A stretch of 24,496 nt of DNA from CAYPXJ01 sp964414595 (GCA_964414595.1 CAYPXJ010000026.1:1-24496), one strand, 5' to 3'. Shown: positions 1 to 8,471, counted from the first letter of the stretch. The notes: generated by a model not told the origin, from the letters alone. A program made the numbers and translations.

Positions 1-1
1 G

Positions 2-1024
2 CGCGGGCAGGTGATGAGCCATGCGGAAGATGCGCCGGCGCTCACCAACGTCTTGCGTGCGCGGATTTTCTGGTTGGGTGCCACGCCGCTTGAAAAGGGT
101 AGCCAATATACAATGAAGCTCGGCACCAGCGAGTTTAAGGTGGAAGTGCGCGAGATCGAGCAGGTGGTAAGTACACAGGACCTGCATCATCGTAAGCAAC
201 ATAAAGTGGATAAAGGCGAGGTGGCGGAAGTGATTTTGCGCGTGCGCGGGCTTGCTGCGCTGGATGCGTTTGCTGACCATAGTGTTACGGGTCGATTCGT
301 GCTCGTGGAAGATTATGTGATTGCCGGTGGTGGGATTATTGACTTGGAAGGCATTCCGAATCAGCGCGCGGTAACCAAGGTAAAATCGAAAAATCTGACA
401 GCAGTGCAGACCTATGTGCAGCCGCAGGAGCGTGCGTTTATGAACGGGCATCTCGGCGGCGTGATGTGGTTTTCAGGGCTTTCCGGTTCGGGTAAAACGA
501 CGCTGGCGAAGGAACTCGAGAAACGTCTCTTCCAAAAGGGCTATCAAGTATATGTGCTTGATGGCGATAATATTCGCCAGGGTCTGAACGCAGATTTAGG
601 TTTTTCGCCTATGGAACGTTCAGAAAATATTCGCCGTGTGGGGGAAGTGGCGGCGCTGTTTGCCAGCGCGGGTATTATCGTTATTACAGCCTTTATCTCG
701 CCCTACAAATCCGACCGCGACCGCGCGCGCGTGGCGGCGGGCGATAAATTCCACGGTATCTATATCAAGGCCGATGTGAAAACCTGCGCGCAGCGGGACC
801 CCAAAGGCCTTTATAAAAAAGCCAAATCGGGCGAGATTAAAAATTTCACCGGCGTGAGCGCCCCGTTTGAGGAGCCGGTGAATCCAGATTTAATCGTCGA
901 TACCGAGAAGCTTAATATTGATGAGTCCGTGCAGCAGCTTGTGGCGTATGTGGAGGAAAATCTGGTGAAGCCAATTAGCGAAGGCCAAGGCAAGCCAAGC
1001 GAATTCGAAGCAAGCGGGATTTAA
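2..1024 (+). CDS. cysNC: CysNC bifunctional sulfate adenylyltransferase subunit 1 / APS kinase, 3' part (5' end outside window)
   Basis: The frame is open to the left edge and reads R-G-Q-V-M-S-H, as expected inside domain 3 of CysN, so the GTG at 11 is not a real start and the gene is 5'-partial. Numbering from that GTG, residues 1 to about 110 are the C-terminal beta-barrel of the EF-Tu-like CysN GTPase. From about residue 145 the APS kinase CysC follows. It has the P-loop GLSGSGKT at 156-163, the DGDNIRQGLN segment, and the ISPYKSDRDRAR motif of CysC. CysN, with CysD, makes adenylyl sulfate from sulfate and ATP; CysC phosphorylates it to PAPS in the cytoplasm for assimilation or sulfation. 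The N/C fusion is common in alphaproteobacteria. cysD would be expected just upstream. The C-terminal tail after about residue 318 is low in complexity. A hairpin repeat follows the stop. Confidence 0.94.
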   Translation, partial: RGQVMSHAEDAPALTNVLRARIFWLGATPLEKGSQYTMKLGTSEFKVEVREIEQVVSTQDLHHRKQHKVDKGEVAEVILRVRGLAALDAFADHSVTGRFVLVEDYVIAGGGIIDLEGIPNQRAVTKVKSKNLTAVQTYVQPQERAFMNGHLGGVMWFSGLSGSGKTTLAKELEKRLFQKGYQVYVLDGDNIRQGLNADLGFSPMERSENIRRVGEVAALFASAGIIVITAFISPYKSDRDRARVAAGDKFHGIYIKADVKTCAQRDPKGLYKKAKSGEIKNFTGVSAPFEEPVNPDLIVDTEKLNIDESVQQLVAYVEENLVKPISEGQGKPSEFEASGI

Positions 1025-1046
1025 GAATTCTACTAGTACTGGCTGC

Positions 1047-1144
1047 AAATTATGGCTTTTTGCGCTTCCGCGCTTCATGTAAGGAAGAGTACACTCCAGT
1101 GCGGTTCTCAAAAGCCATAATTTTCGCATCGCACGAGCGAATTC
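1047..1144. repeat. Intergenic hairpin repeat, copy 1
   Basis: The gap between cysNC and nadE holds a perfect 14-bp inverted repeat, AAATTATGGCTTTT at 1047-1060 against 1110-1123. Imperfect pairing continues inward to a small loop near 1081-1088. It is followed at 1121-1143 by TTTTCGCATCG, a variable piece and AGCGAATT, itself a short stem (TTCGC/GCGAA) with a 9-nt loop. The same 3' piece closes the hairpin repeat at 9089-9240. No T-run follows, so it is not a typical intrinsic terminator, though it could protect or end the cysNC mRNA. It may belong to a dispersed genomic repeat family. Confidence 0.6.
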
Positions 1145-1149
1145 AAACT

Positions 1150-1169
1150 GCATAGAATTTATGCTATGC
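1150..1169. promoter_or_regulatory. Small dyad just ahead of nadE
   Basis: GCATAG and CTATGC form a perfect 6-bp inverted repeat with an 8-nt spacer, ending 7 nt before the nadE ATG. TAGAAT at 1153-1158 could serve as a -10 box. No Shine-Dalgarno sequence is visible. An operator or an mRNA hairpin over the start are both possible; the site may also be chance. Confidence 0.25.
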
Positions 1170-1176
1170 CTAAATC

Positions 1177-2802
1177 ATGACAAAATCCCATCCTATCGCG
1201 ATTGCGCAGCTGAATTTTACCGTTGGTGATATCGAAGGCAATGTGAAGAAAATCACGGCAGCGGCGAAAAAGGCCGCGGCGCAAAAAGCGATACTCGCCG
1301 TGTTTTCGGAACTCGCCATCACTGGCTATCCGCCGGAGGATTTGGTGTTGCGCCAGGGCTTTCAAGAAGCGGCAATGGATGCTGTAAAAACGCTTACGAA
1401 GGTAACGGCGAAACTGAGTACGGCGCTGCTGGTCGGCGGTATTTGGGCGGAAAAGGGCAAGCTATACAATACGGCATTTTTGATCTATCGAGGCAAGCTT
1501 ATGGCCAAACAATATAAGCATATGCTGCCGAATTACGGCGTGTTCGACGAGAAGCGGATTTTTACCACTGGGCCTGTACCGAAACCGATAACGTTCGGCA
1601 ATCTAAAACTCGGCATCATGATTTGTGAAGATATGTGGAGCGAGACGGTGCCGAAAGCGCTTAAAGGTGCTGATATAGGAATTGTGCTCAATGCGTCGCC
1701 CTATGAAATCGGCAAGGAAAAATTACGCGAGGCAAAGGCACAGAAGGCGACCCAGGCGTTCGGGCGGCCGCTTATTTACGTGAATCAGGTCGGCGGGCAG
1801 GATGAGCTGGTGTTTGACGGCCAGAGTTTCGTCATGTTGTGTAGCGGTAAAATTCGCCATCAGCTTGCTGCGTTTGACGAAGAATTGAGTATCGTGAGCT
1901 GGCATCACGATAAAAAAGAAGGCTGGATTTTCGATAGTCGTCGTGAAGTGGAGACGCTTTCGGAGACGGAGGCAACTTATCGCGCGCTGGTGCTCGGCCT
2001 TAAAGATTATGTGGAGAAAAATCATTTTCCCGGTGTGATTCTGGGGCTTTCCGGCGGCATTGATTCGGCGCTGACGGCGGCGATTGCCGTCGATGCGCTC
2101 GGTGCGAAACGCGTGCATGCGGTGATGATGCCTTCGCGTTTTACCTCGCGCGATAGTTTAGAAGATGCCGAAAAATGCGCAAAATTATTGGATATTTCGT
2201 TGGAAACAATTTCGATCGAAGCGGCGTACAAAACGATGGAAAAGGAACTCACGCCGCATTTTAAAGGTCAGAAAAAAGATATTACCGAGGAAAATATGCA
2301 GTCGCGGCTGCGTGGGCTGATTCTCATGGCGCTTAGCAATAAGCTTGGATTTATGGTGGTGAGCACCGGCAATAAATCCGAGCTTTCGACCGGGTATGCA
2401 ACGCTTTACGGTGATATGTGCGGTGGCTATGCGGTGCTCAAGGATGTGTATAAAACCACGGTGTATGCGCTTTCAAATTGGCGGAACAAACAGGGCCGCA
2501 TAATGCCCGAGCGTGTGATCACGAAAGCGCCGACGGCAGAGTTACGCGAGAATCAAAAAGATCAGGATTCGCTGCCGCCCTACGAAGAATTAGATGCGAT
2601 TCTACATGCGCTTATTGAGCGTGATTTGTCGGTAGAGGAAACGGTGGAGGAGGGTTTCAAAAAGGCGACGGTGCAGAAAGTCGCCGCGATGCTGTTCCGT
2701 GCCGAGTATAAACGGCGCCAGGCACCGCCGGGCGTGAAAATCACTAGCAAGTCTTTTGGGCGGGATCGCCGTTACCCGATTACAAACGGGTATAAGGGCT
2801 AA
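1177..2802 (+). CDS. nadE: Glutamine-dependent NAD+ synthetase
   Basis: This two-domain enzyme of 541 aa makes NAD+ from nicotinic acid adenine dinucleotide, ATP and glutamine, the last step of NAD biosynthesis. The N-terminal nitrilase-type glutaminase domain (about 1-265) shows the full catalytic triad: E45 in FSELAITGYPPEDL, K114 in YKHMLPNYG, and C150 in ICEDMW. The C-terminal synthetase domain has the adenylate-binding SGGIDS loop at 292-297 and the STGNKSELSTGYATLYGD segment. Length and domain order are normal for the long, ammonia-channelling form, so no separate glutaminase is needed. The ATG at 1177 is the first start that keeps the conserved N-terminal strand (IAIAQLNFTVGD). No clear ribosome binding site precedes it; a small dyad does. 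It lies alone between two hairpin-containing gaps and is probably its own transcription unit. Confidence 0.97.
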   Translation: MTKSHPIAIAQLNFTVGDIEGNVKKITAAAKKAAAQKAILAVFSELAITGYPPEDLVLRQGFQEAAMDAVKTLTKVTAKLSTALLVGGIWAEKGKLYNTAFLIYRGKLMAKQYKHMLPNYGVFDEKRIFTTGPVPKPITFGNLKLGIMICEDMWSETVPKALKGADIGIVLNASPYEIGKEKLREAKAQKATQAFGRPLIYVNQVGGQDELVFDGQSFVMLCSGKIRHQLAAFDEELSIVSWHHDKKEGWIFDSRREVETLSETEATYRALVLGLKDYVEKNHFPGVILGLSGGIDSALTAAIAVDALGAKRVHAVMMPSRFTSRDSLEDAEKCAKLLDISLETISIEAAYKTMEKELTPHFKGQKKDITEENMQSRLRGLILMALSNKLGFMVVSTGNKSELSTGYATLYGDMCGGYAVLKDVYKTTVYALSNWRNKQGRIMPERVITKAPTAELRENQKDQDSLPPYEELDAILHALIERDLSVEETVEEGFKKATVQKVAAMLFRAEYKRRQAPPGVKITSKSFGRDRRYPITNGYKG

Positions 2803-2805
2803 GTT

Positions 2806-2854
2806 AAGCTTAGTGCTTTGAAATTCCTGGATTTAATGGTAAAAAGCCAAGCTT
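2806..2854. other. Imperfect hairpin between nadE and gltX
   Basis: AAGCTTAGTGCTTT at 2806-2819 pairs imperfectly with AAAAAGCCAAGCTT at 2841-2854 across a 21-nt loop. It starts 3 nt after the nadE stop. No T-run follows, so termination would be weak. The rest of the 68-nt gap shows nothing clear. Confidence 0.3.
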
Positions 2855-2870
2855 TACTTGAGAAATATTT

Positions 2871-4199
2871 ATGAAAACACGCTTTGCACCATCGCCTACC
2901 GGATTTTTGCACATCGGCAATGTGCGCACCGCCCTTGTCTGCTATCTCTACGCCCGCAAAACCGGCGGTGAATTTTTTCTGCGCTTGGATGATACGGATC
3001 TTGAACGTTCGTCGGAGGAATTCGCCAAGGCAATCGAGGAAGATTTGCTGTGGCTCGGCCTGAAATGGGATCAGAAATTCCGCCAGTCAGAGCGGCTTGC
3101 GCGTTATGAAGAAGTGAAGCGCCAGCTCATCGCGTCGGGCCGTCTTTATGCGTGTTACGAATCGCAGGAAGAGCTGGAAATCAAACGCAAGATGCAGCTT
3201 TCGCGTGGCCAACCGCCTATCTATGATCGTGCCGCGCTGAAACTTTCGGCAGAAGAAAAAGCAAAGCTGGAAGCAGAGGGTAAGCGGCCGCATTACCGTT
3301 TCAAAATGGAAGAGAAGCCGATTATCTGGCAGGATGAAATTCGCGGCGAAGTGCGTTTTGAGGGCAAAAATATCAGCGACCCGATCGTGATTCGCGCCAC
3401 CGGCGATTATACCTATATGCTGCCCTCGACGATTGACGATGTGGATTACGCTATGACGCATATCGTGCGCGGAGAGGATCATGTTTCCAACACGGCAACA
3501 CAGATTCAGATGTTCGAGGCACTCGGCGCAAAAATTCCGACATTCGCGCATATGCCGCTGCTCAAAACCAAAGAGGGCAAGCTTTCCAAACGCGAGGGCG
3601 GGTTTGATATTCGTGGCCTGCGCGCGGAAGGGATTGAGGCGCTGGCGATTACGAGTTATCTCGCGCGCGTCGGCACGTCGGCGGCGATTGATTTAGTGGC
3701 GAACCTTGAAACGATGGTGCAGGAATTTGATATTGCGAAGCTCGGCCAAAGCACGGTGCAATATGATCCGGAAGAGATTCATCGGCTGAATGCGAAGATG
3801 ATTCATAAGATGTCGTTTGCGGAGGCGCAGGCGAAATTGCAGCAGAAAAATGTGCAGATTTCAGAAGATTTTTGGCGCGCCGTGCAGCCGAATATTACAC
3901 GATTAGAAGAAGTGGGAACCTGGTGGCGGATTTGTAAAGAGCAGCTCACGCCGCCGCTAGAAGATCGCGAATTCACCGTGAAAGCAGCGGAGTTATTGCC
4001 TTCCGGCAATTTGGAAATCGGCACATGGGATGTGTGGATTGAATCGGTGAAAAAAGAAACCGGCAAAAAAGGAAAAGAACTTTTCATGCCGATTCGCAAA
4101 GCGCTCACCGGCATGGAACACGGGCCGGAACTTAAGCATATGTTGCCGCTGATCGGCCGCGAGAAAGCCGTGGCGCGCTTGATGGGTAAGGCGGCGTAA
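2871..4199 (+). CDS. gltX: Glutamyl-tRNA synthetase (GltX, class I)
   Basis: This cytoplasmic enzyme of 442 aa charges tRNA-Glu with glutamate; in genomes lacking GlnRS, a GltX also mischarges tRNA-Gln for GatCAB. The class I signature is complete: APSPTGFLHIGN at 6-17 (HIGH-type motif) and KLSKR at 237-241 (KMSKS-type motif). The segments RLDDTD, IDDVDYAMTHIVRGEDH and HMPLL are typical of the family. At 442 aa it is slightly shorter than the common 465-480. The FDIRGLRAEGIEALAITSYLARVGTS stretch resembles the second GltX paralogue of alphaproteobacteria, so another gltX may exist elsewhere in this genome. That paralogue assignment is an inference. The ATG at 2871 has only a weak purine-rich stretch upstream. 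cysS starts one base after the stop, so the two synthetases are almost certainly co-transcribed. Confidence 0.96.
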   Translation: MKTRFAPSPTGFLHIGNVRTALVCYLYARKTGGEFFLRLDDTDLERSSEEFAKAIEEDLLWLGLKWDQKFRQSERLARYEEVKRQLIASGRLYACYESQEELEIKRKMQLSRGQPPIYDRAALKLSAEEKAKLEAEGKRPHYRFKMEEKPIIWQDEIRGEVRFEGKNISDPIVIRATGDYTYMLPSTIDDVDYAMTHIVRGEDHVSNTATQIQMFEALGAKIPTFAHMPLLKTKEGKLSKREGGFDIRGLRAEGIEALAITSYLARVGTSAAIDLVANLETMVQEFDIAKLGQSTVQYDPEEIHRLNAKMIHKMSFAEAQAKLQQKNVQISEDFWRAVQPNITRLEEVGTWWRICKEQLTPPLEDREFTVKAAELLPSGNLEIGTWDVWIESVKKETGKKGKELFMPIRKALTGMEHGPELKHMLPLIGREKAVARLMGKAA

Positions 4200-4200
4200 A

Positions 4201-5553
4201 ATGTCCGGTCTCTTCCTCTACGATACGCTTCGCGGGGAAAAAGTAACATTCGAGCCGCACGATAAAAAACACGTGCGCATGTATGTGTGCGGGCCGACGG
4301 TTTACGACGCGCCGCATCTCGGCAATGCGCGTTCGGCGGTGGTCTACGATCTGTGGTTTCGCGTGCTTTCAGCGCTGTATCCGAAGGTTACGTATGTACG
4401 CAATATTACTGACGTGGATGATAAAATCATCGCGGCGGCGAAGCAGAATAAAGAGCCGATCGCAGCGCTCACCAAGCGTATGACGGAGGCGTATCACAGC
4501 GATATGCAGGCGCTGAATTTACGTGCGCCAAGCTTAGAACCGAAAGTCACTTCGCATATTGGCGATATCGTCAAAACGATCGAAGCGCTTATCGAAAACG
4601 GCCATGCCTATGTGGCGGAGAAGCATGTGCTGTTCAGTGTGAAAAGTGATGCAGGTTACGGTCGGCTTTCGAAGCGCGATACGGATGATCAGCGCGCCGG
4701 TGCGCGAGTGGAAGTGGAATCCTATAAACGCGATGCTGGCGATTTTATTTTATGGAAACCGGCGGACGCGGAGGATGATGCTTCAAGCATTTTTGAAAGT
4801 CCGTGGGGCAAGGGCCGACCGGGTTGGCATATTGAATGTACGTCGATGGCGCAAAAATTACTCGGCGCGGATTTTGATATTCACGGTGGCGGCGCGGATT
4901 TGAAATTTCCGCATCATGAAAATGAAATTGCGCAGGCGCTTGGCGCGTGCCCGCATAGCCATTATGCAAAATACTGGATTCATAACGGTTTCCTGATGGT
5001 CGAGGGCGAGAAGATGAGCAAATCGCTCGGCAATTTTATCACCGTGCGGCAGCTGCTCGACGAAGGCGTAAAGGGCGAAGTGATTCGTTTTTTGATGTTG
5101 CAAACGCATTACCGCAAGCCGCTCGATTTTACGCGCAAAGGGCTCGAAGAAGCGGAGCGTGCGCTGGATAAATTTTACCACGCCTATGCAAAAGCAGAGA
5201 CGAAAGGCGGCGAGGAATTCGTTGAGAAAATCACCGCGGCGCTCTCTGATGATTTGAATGTGCCGCTCGCGCTTTCGATTCTGCACGATAAGGAAGCGCA
5301 GAAATATAAAGCCGTATTTGCCGCGGCGAATGCACTGCTCGGGATTTTTGAATCGGCGCCGGAAGCCTGGTTCGGCGATACGGAAATTGATGAGGAGTTG
5401 GAGGCGTTTGTCGAGGCGCAAATCGCCGCGCGTGTGGCGGCCAAGAAGGCAAAAGAGTGGGCGAAGGCCGACGCGATTCGTGCGGAACTCAAAAATCGTG
5501 GTATAGTGCTGGAAGATAAACCGGATGGCACGACGATTTGGAGAGCAGAATGA
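4201..5553 (+). CDS. cysS: Cysteinyl-tRNA synthetase
   Basis: This class I synthetase of 450 aa is a cytoplasmic monomer that charges tRNA-Cys. Visible motifs are CGPTVYDAPHLGN (HIGH-type HLGN at 39-42) and KMSKS at 271-275. The four zinc ligands fall at C30, C213 (HIEC), H238 and E242 (FPHHENE), with the spacing known from the E. coli enzyme. The C-terminal anticodon-binding region ends with the family's typical KAKEWAKADAIRAEL segment. The ATG lies one base after the gltX stop, so translation is probably coupled to gltX. At its 3' end the stop TGA overlaps the ATG of the next small gene in an ATGA junction. The gene is complete, of normal length and has no missing motif. Confidence 0.97.
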   Translation: MSGLFLYDTLRGEKVTFEPHDKKHVRMYVCGPTVYDAPHLGNARSAVVYDLWFRVLSALYPKVTYVRNITDVDDKIIAAAKQNKEPIAALTKRMTEAYHSDMQALNLRAPSLEPKVTSHIGDIVKTIEALIENGHAYVAEKHVLFSVKSDAGYGRLSKRDTDDQRAGARVEVESYKRDAGDFILWKPADAEDDASSIFESPWGKGRPGWHIECTSMAQKLLGADFDIHGGGADLKFPHHENEIAQALGACPHSHYAKYWIHNGFLMVEGEKMSKSLGNFITVRQLLDEGVKGEVIRFLMLQTHYRKPLDFTRKGLEEAERALDKFYHAYAKAETKGGEEFVEKITAALSDDLNVPLALSILHDKEAQKYKAVFAAANALLGIFESAPEAWFGDTEIDEELEAFVEAQIAARVAAKKAKEWAKADAIRAELKNRGIVLEDKPDGTTIWRAE

Positions 5554-6029
5554 ATGTAATCACCGGAGGTGATGGCTCTCATGATGAAGGGCATGAGAAA
5601 TCTGCACGAGATATTTTTAAAAACAAAGTAGCTCGGCTTATGGAACTGGTATCTATAGTTTTTCCTCAAGGGTATCACGGGGTTGAGCCTCAAAGAACGT
5701 TTTCACTAACGGTTCAGCGTTTTGCAGAATCTGCGCGCAATGTCGTTTTAGATAGTGCTTTATTTAGTGATACTCTTGTTATCGACCGAGCAGCTGACGC
5801 AAAAGAAATCAGCGGCCTTGCCTATTTAGCGGCAAACCGGGCAGTAAAAACGATTAAGTTTCCGGATGCAGATTTTGATGCCGAAGTAAAAGAATTGATT
5901 CAGGGAATTAATACTTACGTTATCGCGCATTGTGAAGAAACGCTAACGCAAAGCCAGATTTTAGCAAGAATGATTGGGAATCCTGCCTCGCGCAGAGAAG
6001 GTGGTGGCCGGGGTGGTAGAGGCGGCTAA
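5550..6029 (+). CDS. Small unknown protein coupled to cysS, RGG-like C-terminus
   Basis: I do not recognise this 159-aa protein. I place the start at ATG 5550, which overlaps the cysS stop (ATGA) and has GGAGA about 7 nt upstream; a TTG at 5538 would only add four residues. The N-terminus is polar (GGDGSHDEGHEKSARD). The middle, about residues 20-140, reads as soluble and mostly helical (LMELVSIVFPQGY, then KEISGLAYLAANRAVKTIKF). The last residues are Arg/Gly-rich (RREGGGRGGRGG), the kind of tail often seen on RNA-binding proteins. No signal peptide, membrane helix or cysteine cluster is seen. Overlap with cysS implies translational coupling and expression with the two tRNA synthetases. A role near tRNA or RNA metabolism is possible but rests only on position and the tail. 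Confidence 0.75.
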   Translation: MNVITGGDGSHDEGHEKSARDIFKNKVARLMELVSIVFPQGYHGVEPQRTFSLTVQRFAESARNVVLDSALFSDTLVIDRAADAKEISGLAYLAANRAVKTIKFPDADFDAEVKELIQGINTYVIAHCEETLTQSQILARMIGNPASRREGGGRGGRGG

Positions 6030-6055
6030 ACTCAGATAGGGCGGAAATCCTTGGG

Positions 6056-6083
6056 TTGGACTGGCGCCTGTGCTATGTATAAA
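6056..6083 (+). promoter_or_regulatory. Predicted sigma-70 promoter of cimA
   Basis: TTGGAC (6056-6061), a 16-bp spacer and TATAAA (6078-6083) match a housekeeping promoter. The -10 box ends only 5 nt before the cimA ATG, so the transcript would begin at or next to the start codon. No ribosome binding site precedes the ATG, which fits leaderless initiation. Confidence 0.45.
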
Positions 6084-6088
6084 AAATT

Positions 6089-7675
6089 ATGAATAAGGAA
6101 AAAATTACCATTTACGATACCACGTTGCGCGATGGCGCGCAGGCACAAGGTATCGATTTTTCTGTTGCCGATAAGCAGGCGATTGCCGCTGCACTCGATG
6201 CGTTCGGCGTCGATTATATCGAAGGCGGTTGGCCGGGCGCGAACCCAACTGACGATAAATTTTTTGAAGCGCCGGGCAAATTCAAGCACGCGACCTTCAC
6301 CGCCTTTGGTCGCACGCGCAAGGCGGAAACAAGTGCGGCGAATGATCCGATTTTAAATGTGCTCATCAATACGGGTGCGCCGGCGGTGTGCATTGTCGGT
6401 AAATCGTGGGATTTTCATGTCAAAACCGCGCTCGGTGTTAGCCTCAAGAAAAATCTTGAGATGATTGGCGATAGCATTGCGCATCTCGCTAAAAAGCGTG
6501 AAGCATTATTCGATGCGGAGCATTTTTTCGATAGTTATAAGGCGAATCCCGAATACGCGCTTGAAGTGGTAACAACCGCGTATGAAGCGGGCGCGCGCTG
6601 GGTGATTTTGTGCGATACCAACGGTGGCACGCAGCCGCACGAAGTGGAAAAGATTGTTGAAACGGTGATTAAGAAAATCCCGGGCAACCGTCTCGGCATT
6701 CACGCGCACAATGATACAGGCAATGCGGTTGCGAATTCGATTATCGCCGTGCAGGCGGGCGTGCGTCAGGTGCAGGGCACGATTAACGGCATTGGCGAGC
6801 GTTGCGGCAATGCGGATTTATGCACGGTGATTCCGAATTTGATGCTGAAGCTCGGTTATAAAACCAATATTCCGAAAGAGCATCTGCAGAAGCTCACCGG
6901 GCTTTCGCGCATGATGAATGAACGCATCAACCGGCCGAATAATATTTATGCGCCCTATGTGGGCGCGGCGGCGTTTGCGCATAAGGGTGGGCTACATGTT
7001 TCGGCGGTGGCGAAAGACCCGAAAACCTATGAACATATCGACCCGGCGCAGGTGGGCAATCAGCGCGTCGTGGTGGTTTCCGACCAGGCGGGTAGGGCGA
7101 ATATTATTGCGAAACTCCGCTCGACCGATTTGCATATGGATTGGGAAAAATCGGCAAATAAAGAAAAACTGAATGCGCTGATCGAGGATATTAAAGGCCG
7201 CGAAATGCGCGGGTATTCGTATGACGGTGCGGATGCGAGTTTTGAAATTCTCGCGCGCCGCCATTTTGCCAAAGTGCCGGAATTTTATGCGCTCGAGAGT
7301 TTTCGCGTGCAAACGGAGCGACGTTTCAACGCGAAAGGCAAACTGATTACGATTTCCGAAGCGGTGCTGAAACTGAAGGTGGAAGGTAAATCAAAACTCA
7401 CGGTTTCGGAAGGAAACGGCCCGGTGAACGCGATGGATAAAGCGCTGCGCAAGGCGCTGGTGAAGAGCTATCCGAAATTAAAGCAGATGCAGCTGGTGGA
7501 TTATAAAGTGCGGATTTTAACGCCGGAGCAGGGCACGGAGGCGGTGACGCGCGTGCTTATTGAATCGGCGGATGCGAAGGGCAATCGCTGGAGTACGGTC
7601 GGCGTTTCGTCGAACGTCATCGACGCATCCTATAACGCACTGCAGGATTCCATCACGTATTTTTTGATGAATTAA
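6089..7675 (+). CDS. cimA: (R)-citramalate synthase
   Basis: This 528-aa enzyme condenses pyruvate and acetyl-CoA to (R)-citramalate, the first step of the threonine-independent route to 2-oxobutyrate and isoleucine. The TIM-barrel catalytic domain starts with YDTTLRDGAQAQG (R14, D15). It contains the metal-binding HAHND (H205, H207) and the GTINGIGERCGNADL segment typical of the LeuA/NifV/CimA superfamily. The MNERINRPNNIYAPYVG and GGLHVSAVAKDPKTYEHIDPAQVGN stretches favour the CimA branch over 2-isopropylmalate synthase. Residues from about 385 form the C-terminal LeuA-type regulatory dimer domain, where isoleucine feedback would act. The start is ATG 6089, with a promoter close upstream and no ribosome binding site. 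An N-terminal truncation is unlikely because the family begins just this way. Confidence 0.93.
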   Translation: MNKEKITIYDTTLRDGAQAQGIDFSVADKQAIAAALDAFGVDYIEGGWPGANPTDDKFFEAPGKFKHATFTAFGRTRKAETSAANDPILNVLINTGAPAVCIVGKSWDFHVKTALGVSLKKNLEMIGDSIAHLAKKREALFDAEHFFDSYKANPEYALEVVTTAYEAGARWVILCDTNGGTQPHEVEKIVETVIKKIPGNRLGIHAHNDTGNAVANSIIAVQAGVRQVQGTINGIGERCGNADLCTVIPNLMLKLGYKTNIPKEHLQKLTGLSRMMNERINRPNNIYAPYVGAAAFAHKGGLHVSAVAKDPKTYEHIDPAQVGNQRVVVVSDQAGRANIIAKLRSTDLHMDWEKSANKEKLNALIEDIKGREMRGYSYDGADASFEILARRHFAKVPEFYALESFRVQTERRFNAKGKLITISEAVLKLKVEGKSKLTVSEGNGPVNAMDKALRKALVKSYPKLKQMQLVDYKVRILTPEQGTEAVTRVLIESADAKGNRWSTVGVSSNVIDASYNALQDSITYFLMN

Positions 7676-7707
7676 AGCAAAGATTTTTTGCTCTCTAATT
7701 TGTATTC

Positions 7708-8421
7708 ATGAAAAACTCTCCCACCATCATTCTCGTCCGGCCGCAGATGGCCGAAAATATCGGCGCGGCGGCGCGCGTCATGGATAATTTCGGGCTGGCG
7801 GATTTGCGTCTGGTTGCTCCGCGTGACGGTTGGCCGCAGCCTTTGGCCGGTAAAATGGCAACGTCCGCCGAGCATCTGGTCGAGAAGGCCAAGCTTTTCC
7901 GCACAGTAGAGGAGGCGGTCGCCGACCTGAATTACGTGATAGCGACGACCTCGCGTAGCCGGGATATGCAGAAGCCGGTGACCTCGCTTCGCACCTTATT
8001 CAAGGCTAAAAAGGCAAAATTACGCGGCAAAACCGGCATTCTTTTCGGCCCGGAGCGCACGGGACTCACCAATGACGACCTGATTCTGGCGGATAGTCTG
8101 ATGACGATCGATATAAACCCTAAAAACCCCTCACTGAACTTGGCGCAGGCGGTGGCGGTCGTCGCCTATGAATGGAGCCTGCTGAAACCGGCTAAAAAGG
8201 CCAAAAATACGATAGAAATGGCCAATAAATCCGACATTGAAGGCATGCTGAAGCACCTGGAAAAAGAGCTGCTCAAGAGCGATTTTCTGCATAATGCCAA
8301 AATGCGGCCGAAAATGCTGATGAATATTAAAAATATCTTCACCCGCGCCGAACTGACCGACCAGGAAGTGCGGACGCTCAGGGGGGTGATTCGGGCTCTT
8401 TCGGAAAGCAAGGATGAATAG
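7708..8421 (+). CDS. trmJ: SPOUT-family tRNA 2'-O-methyltransferase, TrmJ type
   Basis: This 237-aa protein belongs to the TrmH/SpoU superfamily, group 1. The deep-trefoil-knot motifs are clear: ENIGAAARVMDNFG (motif 1, 16-29), FGPERTGL (motif 2, 113-120) and NPSLNLAQAV (motif 3, 140-149). This pattern with a C-terminal helical extension is that of TrmJ, which 2'-O-methylates position 32 of several tRNAs using S-adenosylmethionine; the exact target here is inferred. A small hairpin (AGCAAA/TTTGCT, 7676-7692) lies between the cimA stop and this gene. No Shine-Dalgarno sequence is visible before ATG 7708. The stop is directly followed by the strong rpsD promoter, so the two genes are separately controlled. 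Confidence 0.88.
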   Translation: MKNSPTIILVRPQMAENIGAAARVMDNFGLADLRLVAPRDGWPQPLAGKMATSAEHLVEKAKLFRTVEEAVADLNYVIATTSRSRDMQKPVTSLRTLFKAKKAKLRGKTGILFGPERTGLTNDDLILADSLMTIDINPKNPSLNLAQAVAVVAYEWSLLKPAKKAKNTIEMANKSDIEGMLKHLEKELLKSDFLHNAKMRPKMLMNIKNIFTRAELTDQEVRTLRGVIRALSESKDE

Positions 8422-8422
8422 G

Positions 8423-8451
8423 TTGACAAATCGAGTTTATCTGCCTATAAG
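8423..8451 (+). promoter_or_regulatory. Consensus sigma-70 promoter of rpsD
   Basis: TTGACA (8423-8428), a 17-bp spacer and TATAAG (8446-8451) form a near-perfect housekeeping promoter. The expected start is near 8458, giving a leader of about 14 nt that still includes GGAG ahead of ATG 8472. The leader is too short for the autoregulatory S4 structures known from other bacteria. Confidence 0.8.
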
Positions 8452-8471
8452 TGCGCCACTTTGGAGCAAAT

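Noticed and set aside
3087..3551. 154-aa - strand frame inside gltX
   Set aside because: It lies fully within a complete synthetase gene whose motifs are all in the + frame; a shadow frame of a GC-biased gene.
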